From Syntrophaceae bacterium UBA1062 (GTDB lineage Bacteria; Desulfobacterota; Desulfomonilia; UBA1062), in assembly GCA_002316295.1 (NCBI GenBank), contig DCDF01000202.1, forward strand, positions 1-11,453: DNA of 11,453 bases, given 5' to 3'. A program made the position numbers and the translations under genes. This document shows, in pieces, positions 7,166 to 11,453 of the stretch. Numbering within the stretch: the stretch's first letter is position 1; every line of letters begins with the position of its first letter. The notes under the pieces were generated by a model. That model searched no databases, had not been told where the DNA came from, and saw only the letters and a list, made by a program, of their open reading frames with translations.

Positions 7166-7189
7166 AAAATGCAGGCCGTTTCCGGTCAA
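7161..7189 (-). promoter_or_regulatory. Sigma70-type promoter of the aldehyde dehydrogenase gene
   Basis: On the minus strand a TTGACC -35 box (7184-7189) and a TATTAT -10 box (7161-7166) are separated by exactly 17 bases, each matching five of six consensus positions. The predicted transcript starts around 7154 and has a leader of about 110 bases before ATG 7042. This supports independent transcription of the aldehyde dehydrogenase rather than read-through from the formate dehydrogenase and kinase genes. Confidence 0.65.
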
Positions 7190-7224
7190 TAGAAGGAGAT
7201 AGGAAAATTGTGTAATACGATCTC

Positions 7225-7944
7225 TTACAACACTATGTCTTCGGAAGCGGGCTGCGAGGCTCTCCATCGAAGGGGAAGGGTGATCGAGAAGGTGGTGCCC
7301 CTGTCGGGTTCGCTCCTGACCGAGACCGTTCCCCCATAGAGCCCGACGATCTGCCTGACGATCGCAAGCCCCAGGCCGGTTCCCCAGATATCCCGGGTAT
7401 TTTCGTTCTTGATGCGTACGAATTCCTGGAAAAGCCGCGACTGCTCCTCGCCGGTCATGCCGATCCCCGTATCAGCCACCTCGACGGTGATCCCGGCCCC
7501 CGCCTTCGTTATGGTTACAGTCACAGATCCGTCCACTCTATTGTATTTCAGGGCATTGTCTATGAGATGCCGCAGGACGAGCTCGATCTCCCCGGTTCCG
7601 GCCTCCATGATGAGGCCGTCCTTTATATCGGCCGCAATCGTGATGTTCCGGGCCCGAGCCGGTTCCCGGAACCCGCCCAGGATGGCGCGCGCCGTTTTCG
7701 ATACGTCAAGTGTGGTGAGCGCACGGGACGGGGAGGGCGTCCGGATTCTCGACCAGTCCACGACATCGGTGATGAGCTCCCGCATCTGATGCAGCCGGGA
7801 GACAGACTTCTCCAGTATCGGCAGATAGGGTTCTACGGAATCGCCCAGCACCCGGTTCTGCATGATTTCCAGATACGATTCCACCGCATTCAAGGGCGAC
7901 TTCAGGTCGTGTCCGAGAACCGTCAACACATCGATCGACGTCAT
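7225..7944 (-). CDS. Soluble minimal histidine kinase (HisKA + HATPase_c)
   Basis: A 239-residue histidine kinase made of little more than its catalytic core. The H-box 'GHDLKSPLNA' puts the phospho-acceptor at His12. The ATPase domain shows the N-box 'HLIDNALKYN' (126-135), the G1 box 'DTGIGM' (158-163), the F-box 'LFQEF' (171-175) and the G2 box 'GTGLGLA' (188-194). No transmembrane segment, PAS, GAF or other sensor domain is present, and no response regulator lies in the window. ATG 7944 overlaps the TGA of the formate dehydrogenase gene as ATGA, so translation is probably coupled; the open frame upstream to 8127 is a shadow of the dehydrogenase gene. The signal must come from a partner protein, which its position suggests is linked to formate or to the dehydrogenase. 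That link is inference. Confidence 0.92.
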   Translation of the reverse strand: MTSIDVLTVLGHDLKSPLNAVESYLEIMQNRVLGDSVEPYLPILEKSVSRLHQMRELITDVVDWSRIRTPSPSRALTTLDVSKTARAILGGFREPARARNITIAADIKDGLIMEAGTGEIELVLRHLIDNALKYNRVDGSVTVTITKAGAGITVEVADTGIGMTGEEQSRLFQEFVRIKNENTRDIWGTGLGLAIVRQIVGLYGGTVSVRSEPDRGTTFSITLPLRWRASQPASEDIVL

Positions 7945-10634
7945 ACCTTCTTCTCGAGGTTGACCGCGCAGGCCTTGTATTCCGCGGTCTGCGTGACCGG
8001 GTCGAATGCCGGGTTTGTGAGCCAGTTGGCGTTGCCTTCGCGGAAGTGGAACGCCATCCACACCATGCCCGGAGGCACCTGCTCGGTGAGGCGCGCTTTC
8101 ACGACGACCTCTCCCCTGCGGGACCATACCCTCACGTAATCTCCGTCTGCGATATCGCGGCTTTTCGCGTCATGGGGAGAGATGTCGGCGGTCTCTTCGG
8201 GAAGGATCACATCCATCCCGGCCCGACTCGTCTGGGTGCGGGTATGGTAGTGGTAGAGTCTGCGGCCGGTGGAGAGGACGAAGGGGTACTGGTCGTCTGG
8301 TACTTCTGCAGGGGGGGTCCAGTCGACGGCGTTGAAGACGCCCAGGCCGCAGGTGAACTTGCCTTCGCGGTGCAGGAAGGCGGTGCCGGGATGTTCTTCG
8401 TTGGGGCAGGGCCACTGGAGGCCGTCGTTTTCGATGCGGTGGTATTTGATGCCGGCAAGGGAAGGAGCCAGCACGGAGACCTCGTTGTCCCAGATCTCCT
8501 GCCCGCTGTTCGATGTCCACTCATGGCCGAAGCGCTTGGCGATCTGTTTGAAGATCCACCAGTTGGGCTTAGCCTGTCCCGGGGCGTCGCTGACCTTGCG
8601 GATGCGGTTGACGCGCCGTTCGCTGCTGGTGATGGTTCCGTCGTCCTCGCTCCAGGCCGCCGCCGGGAAGATCACATGGGCAAACCGGGTGGTCTCGGTG
8701 GGGAAGATGTCGTTACAGACCAGGAACTCGGCGGAGGCGAGCTCGTGCTCGACCTTGGCGATGTCCGGCTCGGTATTGGCCAGGTTCTCGCCGAAGATCC
8801 AAAGAGCCCTGACCTTGCCGCTCGCGAGGCCTTCCATCATCTGGGGGATCATGAGGCCGGGTTTGTCCGGCAGGCCGGTGACGCCCCAGGCCTTTTCGAA
8901 CTTGGCGCGCGCCTCGGGGTTGGCCACCTGCTGGTAGCCGGGGAAGACGTTCGGCAGAGCACCCATGTCGCAGGCGCCCTGCACGTTGTTCTGGCCGCGC
9001 AAGGGATTGACCCCGCCGCTCTCAACGCCCATGTTGCCCAGCAACATCTGGAGGTTTGCAGTGCTCATGACGTTGTTCTTGCCGCAGGTGTGCTCGGTGA
9101 TGCCCAAGGTGTAGCAGAGCATGCAGGGTTTGACCGACGCCAGGAGTCTGGCCGTCTCGCGGATCTTCTCCGGGCTGACCCCGCAGATATCGCTCACTTT
9201 CTCCGGAGGATAGGCCATGACTTTGGCCTTGAGCTCATCGAAGCCGGTGGTGCAGGACTGAACGAACTTCTTGTCGTAGAGGTCTTCGGTGATGAGCACG
9301 TTCATCAGCGCGTTCAAGAAGGCGATGTCGCTGCCGACCTTGATCTGGACGAAGAGGTCGGCGAAGTCGGCCAGGGGCTGGCGCCTGGGGTCGACCAGGA
9401 TGAGCTTGGCTCCGTTCATGACGGCGTTCTTCAAGAAGGTGGATGCAACCGGATGGGCCTCGGTCATGTTGGATCCGATCACCATGAACATCTTGGCATT
9501 CTGGAACTCGGCAAAGGAGTTGGTCATTGCGCCCGAACCAAAGGAGGTCGCCAGACCGGCGACGGTGGGGGCGTGTCATGTTCGCGCGCAGTGATCGATG
9601 TTGTTGCTTTTGAACACTGCGCGGAAGAGCTTCTGCATCTGGTAGGAATCCTCGTTGATGCTCCTGGCGCAGCTCACGCCCGCTACGGCATCGGAGCCGT
9701 GCTTGGCGATGATCTCTTTGAATTTTGCCGCAACGAGGTCGAGAGCCTCGTCCCAGGAAGCCTCACGGAACTCGCCGTTTTCCTTGATGAGCGGAGTGGT
9801 GAGCCGGTCTTTCGAGTAGATGAAGTCATAGCCGAAGCGCCCCTTGACGCACAGCCTGCCCTTGTTCGGCGCCGCATCCTCCACCGCACTAACCTTGACA
9901 ATGCGCTTGTCCCGTACATGTAAATCCAACTGACAACCTACTCCACAGTACGGACACGTCGTCCGAACCTTCTCCACGTCCTTTTCGCGGCCCGCAAACC
10001 GGGCCTTTTTCTCGACGAGGGCGCCTACCGGGCAGGCCTGCAGGCACTGGCCGCAGAACACGCAGTCGCTCTCATGGTACGGCACGTCTACTCCGGCTAT
10101 GATCTTGGCATGCGGTCCTCGATATCCGAAGCTGATGGCCCTGTTCACCTGAACTTCCTGACATGCCTGGACACATCGGCCGCATAGGATGCACCTGGTG
10201 AAGTCTCGGATGATGAAGGGGTTCGCATCCTCATTTTCATACGGTCTTGTCGCGGTCTCGAACCTGACCTTGTCGATCCCGTAGCGGTACGCCAGGTCCT
10301 GGAGCGTGCAGGCACCGGACCGCTCGCAGGTGATGCAGTCGTGCTTGCCGCTTGCCATCAGGAACTCGGTGGTGAGCTTACGCGTTCTGTGGACCCTGTC
10401 GGTTTCCGTTTCAACCACCATGCCCTTTTCGGCGGGAGTGGAACACGAAGCCACCAGTGATCGCGCACCCGCCACCTCGACCAGACAGATGCGACATGCG
10501 CCCGTAGGAGTACATCCCTTCAGGTGGCACAGGGTGGGAATGCGCACCCCGTTGTTTTCGGCCACGGTGAGGATTGTCTGCCCCGGCTCGAACTCGACCT
10601 GTTTGCCGTTCAAAGTTAGCGTGAAGCTGTCCAT
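7941..10634 (-). CDS. fdhA: Selenocysteine-containing formate dehydrogenase catalytic subunit (read through in-frame UGA)
   Basis: A single 897-residue selenoprotein that interconverts formate and CO2 at a molybdenum or tungsten bis-pterin site. In order: a [2Fe-2S] ferredoxin domain (Cys36, 47, 50, 64), a NuoG-type His/Cys [4Fe-4S] site (His98, Cys100, 103, 109), two [4Fe-4S] ferredoxin motifs (Cys148-158 and Cys191-201), the catalytic-domain [4Fe-4S] site (Cys227, 230, 234, 262, then Lys264), the active-site 'CARTUH' with selenocysteine 353 at the TGA 9576-9578 and His354, and the C-terminal pterin-binding domain with 'STGRRLYHYHT'. The frame is unbroken across the TGA for 16 codons before the first downstream ATG (9527), and the bridging residues match the family. 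AAGGAG lies 6 bases before ATG 10634. This modular form normally pairs with NuoE/NuoF-like subunits; none is in the window. The stop overlaps the kinase start. Confidence 0.96.
9531..9578 (-). promoter_or_regulatory. Bacterial SECIS element and UGA selenocysteine codon of fdhA
   Basis: Reading the minus strand, the TGA (9578-9576) is followed after 12 bases by a perfect 6-bp stem GTCGCC/GGCGAC (9563-9558 and 9552-9547) with the loop GGTCT (9557-9553). The loop has the GGUCU sequence of the Escherichia coli fdhF SECIS and lies the same 18 bases from the UGA. A lower helix, CGCCC with GGGCG, can form outside it. SelB with Sec-tRNA would bind here to insert selenocysteine. Confidence 0.93.
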
Positions 10635-10697
10635 TCAACTCTCCTTAGATATAGGTATCATGCTGGGGAGGGGGTAGCCTGCCACAGTATGTGTCAC

Positions 10698-10747
10698 TTT
10701 CATGAAAACCTCTATACCCAAGCAAGCGAATTATGTCAATATAGACA
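10698..10747. promoter_or_regulatory. Two palindromes flanking the fdhA promoter, candidate operators
   Basis: TTTCATGAAA (10698-10707) is a perfect 10-bp palindrome over the predicted start site. TGTC-N6-GACA (10734-10747), with the inner ATAT also symmetric, overlaps the -35 box. Both positions suit repression. The proteins that bind them are unknown, and short palindromes can arise by chance in AT-rich DNA. Confidence 0.35.
10711..10739 (-). promoter_or_regulatory. Sigma70-type promoter of fdhA
   Basis: On the minus strand a perfect TTGACA -35 box (10734-10739) is followed after 17 bases by a TATAGA -10 box (10711-10716; four of six consensus positions). Transcription would begin near 10704, giving a leader of about 70 bases before ATG 10634. 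I saw no sigma54-type GG/GC pair at the right spacing in this leader. Confidence 0.55.
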
Positions 10748-10818
10748 CAATGGATTATTCCTGTTTTCCCATTATCACTTTGTCGTAAGCCCCCGGGAAG
10801 AAAAGTGAACGGTTGTGC

Positions 10819-11016
10819 TCAAGCACTCTTACGGGGGAGCCTTATGTATATGACATCGTCCGGATCCATACCGAACGATATTTCGGCAAGCACCCACTTT
10901 CTTGCTTCCCGCTTGGATCCGAAAATGACTATTTCTCCGCATGAATCCCGCAGCCAGAGATATTTCCCCCGCTCCATGTCACATGGTTCATACGCCACAG
11001 CCCACCTTTCCCGCAT
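10819..11016 (-). CDS. Small hypothetical protein, 65 residues
   Basis: A short open frame upstream of fdhA on the same strand. ATG 11016 is chosen because a strong GGAGGAGG (11018-11025) sits just before it; the frame itself extends up to 11067. The protein is charged and soluble, with 'KYLWLRDS', 'EIVIFGSKREARKWV' and a C-terminal 'DPDDVIYIRLP'. This is a mixed alpha/beta pattern with evenly spaced aromatic residues that looks like a real small domain rather than noise. I do not recognise a family. The 184 bp between its stop and fdhA hold the fdhA promoter, so the two are probably separate transcripts. The sequence composition resembles coding DNA more than the flanking intergenic stretches do. 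Confidence 0.5.
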   Translation of the reverse strand: MRERWAVAYEPCDMERGKYLWLRDSCGEIVIFGSKREARKWVLAEISFGMDPDDVIYIRLPRKSA

Positions 11017-11170
11017 GCCTCCTCCGGATCGTGGATTATCAGGATATGCTTTTCTATTATTATGCAAAAGCTAGCACATATAGCAGATCGATTCCACAAC
11101 ATTCTGGCAATTATTTCAAGAGCTGAATTCCTACCACCAAGAGCCTGCCCTGATATGCATTTCGAACAGA

Positions 11171-11197
11171 CCGGCATAGGACATATTCCGATACCGG
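11171..11197. repeat. Imperfect inverted repeat, 11-bp arms
   Basis: CCGGCATAGGA (11171-11181) and TCCGATACCGG (11187-11197) pair at 9 of 11 positions around a 5-base centre. No T-run follows on either strand, so an operator or RNA hairpin is more likely than a terminator. Confidence 0.45.
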
Positions 11198-11269
11198 ATA
11201 AGAATCGCCGGGATATGCTTAATTATGCATAAGGGCACATAAAAAAAGAGGATCATCAACATTTCCGTA

Positions 11270-11284
11270 GAGTCCGCCGGACTC
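11270..11284. repeat. 15-bp perfect palindrome
   Basis: GAGTCCG (11270-11276) and CGGACTC (11278-11284) are exact reverse complements around a single C. It lies about 150 bp upstream of the right-hand gene. The tight one-base centre favours a protein-binding site over an RNA hairpin. Confidence 0.45.
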
Positions 11285-11433
11285 ACATTGGGCAAGCAGA
11301 ATCCCGGCCTCAGAGAAAAACCGACAGGAGCAGCTGCCCATACCTTACAAACAATTCATTTCTGGACTGATGGATACGAACCGGAAACTGTAATTATATG
11401 TACCGCGAAGCATAATATCGCAAGGAGGATCGT

Positions 11434-11453
11434 ATGTTCAGAACATTGAAGCC
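11434..11453 (+). CDS. Start of an unidentified gene, truncated by the window edge
   Basis: ATG 11434 is preceded by AAGGAGG (11422-11428) with a 5-base spacer, a near-ideal ribosome binding site. Only six codons are visible, reading MFRTLK, so nothing can be said about function. A CATAAT at 11411-11416 could be a -10 box but has no good -35 partner and would leave a very short leader. Confidence 0.6.

Larger units (their letters stand above)
11017..11433. other. AT-rich intergenic region with several palindromes
   Basis: No gene could be supported in these 417 bp, which look more AT-rich than the rest of the window. They separate the minus-strand small gene from a plus-strand gene, so promoters for both are expected, but I found no convincing -35/-10 pair. 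Structures seen are the palindrome TTATGCATAA (11223-11232), an 11-bp imperfect inverted repeat (11171-11181 with 11187-11197, 9 of 11 paired), a 15-bp palindrome GAGTCCG-C-CGGACTC (11270-11284), and the exact repeat GGATATGCTT at 11042-11051 and 11211-11220. Confidence 0.6.

Noticed and set aside
7945..8127. N-terminal extension of the histidine kinase
   Set aside because: This part is the fdhA coding region read in another frame; the ATG at 7944 sits just before the H-box and forms an ATGA overlap.
8046..9923. 625-codon plus-strand open frame
   Set aside because: It is the antisense shadow of fdhA, made long by strong third-position bias; no family resemblance.
10635..10700. Sigma54 promoter upstream of fdhA (a TGGCAGG is present on the minus strand)
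   Set aside because: No GC element follows at the required spacing, while a good TTGACA-N17 sigma70-type pair is present.
10785..10833. CGTAAG...CTTACG inverted repeat downstream of the small hypothetical gene as a terminator
   Set aside because: Only six bases pair over a long loop, and the adjoining C and G runs are on the wrong side to extend the stem.
10929..11177. 82-codon minus-strand frame overlapping the small hypothetical gene
   Set aside because: Low-complexity, Cys-rich reading with no good ribosome binding site; the other frame has a strong one.

Overview
The window looks like part of the chromosome of an anaerobic, selenium-using, GC-rich bacterium, most likely a Desulfobacterota (deltaproteobacterial) sulfate reducer or syntroph. 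The taxon is inferred from gene content and codon use only. The strongest pointers are a formate dehydrogenase with an in-frame UGA selenocysteine codon and its own SECIS hairpin, a YqeC gene (a marker of selenium-dependent molybdenum hydroxylases), and several molybdenum-cofactor handling genes.

Left part, + strand, 1-5210: a tightly packed maturation operon. In order it carries the 3' end of a DUF364-like gene, a molybdopterin-binding (MoCF-domain) protein with a C-terminal cysteine cluster, YqeC, a short degraded stretch that may be the ghost of a MocA-type nucleotidyltransferase, XdhC, a SufS-type cysteine desulfurase and a SufU-like zinc/sulfur-transfer protein. Several junctions are ATGA stop/start overlaps. 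I read it as a cofactor line for a molybdenum hydroxylase: YqeC and the MoCF protein work on the cofactor, XdhC holds it, and SufS plus SufU supply the terminal sulfur or selenium. The hydroxylase itself is not in the window. A hairpin region (about 5321-5417) separates this operon from the next block.

Middle and right part, - strand, 5438-11016 (genes read right to left): a 65-residue hypothetical protein, then the selenocysteine formate dehydrogenase catalytic subunit (one gene, 7941-10634, which simple ORF callers split at the UGA), then a minimal soluble histidine kinase that overlaps its stop codon, then a separately promoted aldehyde dehydrogenase with an unusual C-terminal extension. 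Good sigma70-type promoters, each overlapping or flanked by palindromes, can be seen upstream of fdhA and of the aldehyde dehydrogenase.

Far right, 11017-11433: a more AT-rich intergenic stretch rich in palindromes, followed by the first six codons of a + strand gene that leaves the window.

The two halves share one theme: molybdenum/tungsten-pterin enzymes whose active site needs sulfur or selenium. No tRNA, rRNA, CRISPR array, insertion sequence or phage gene was seen.
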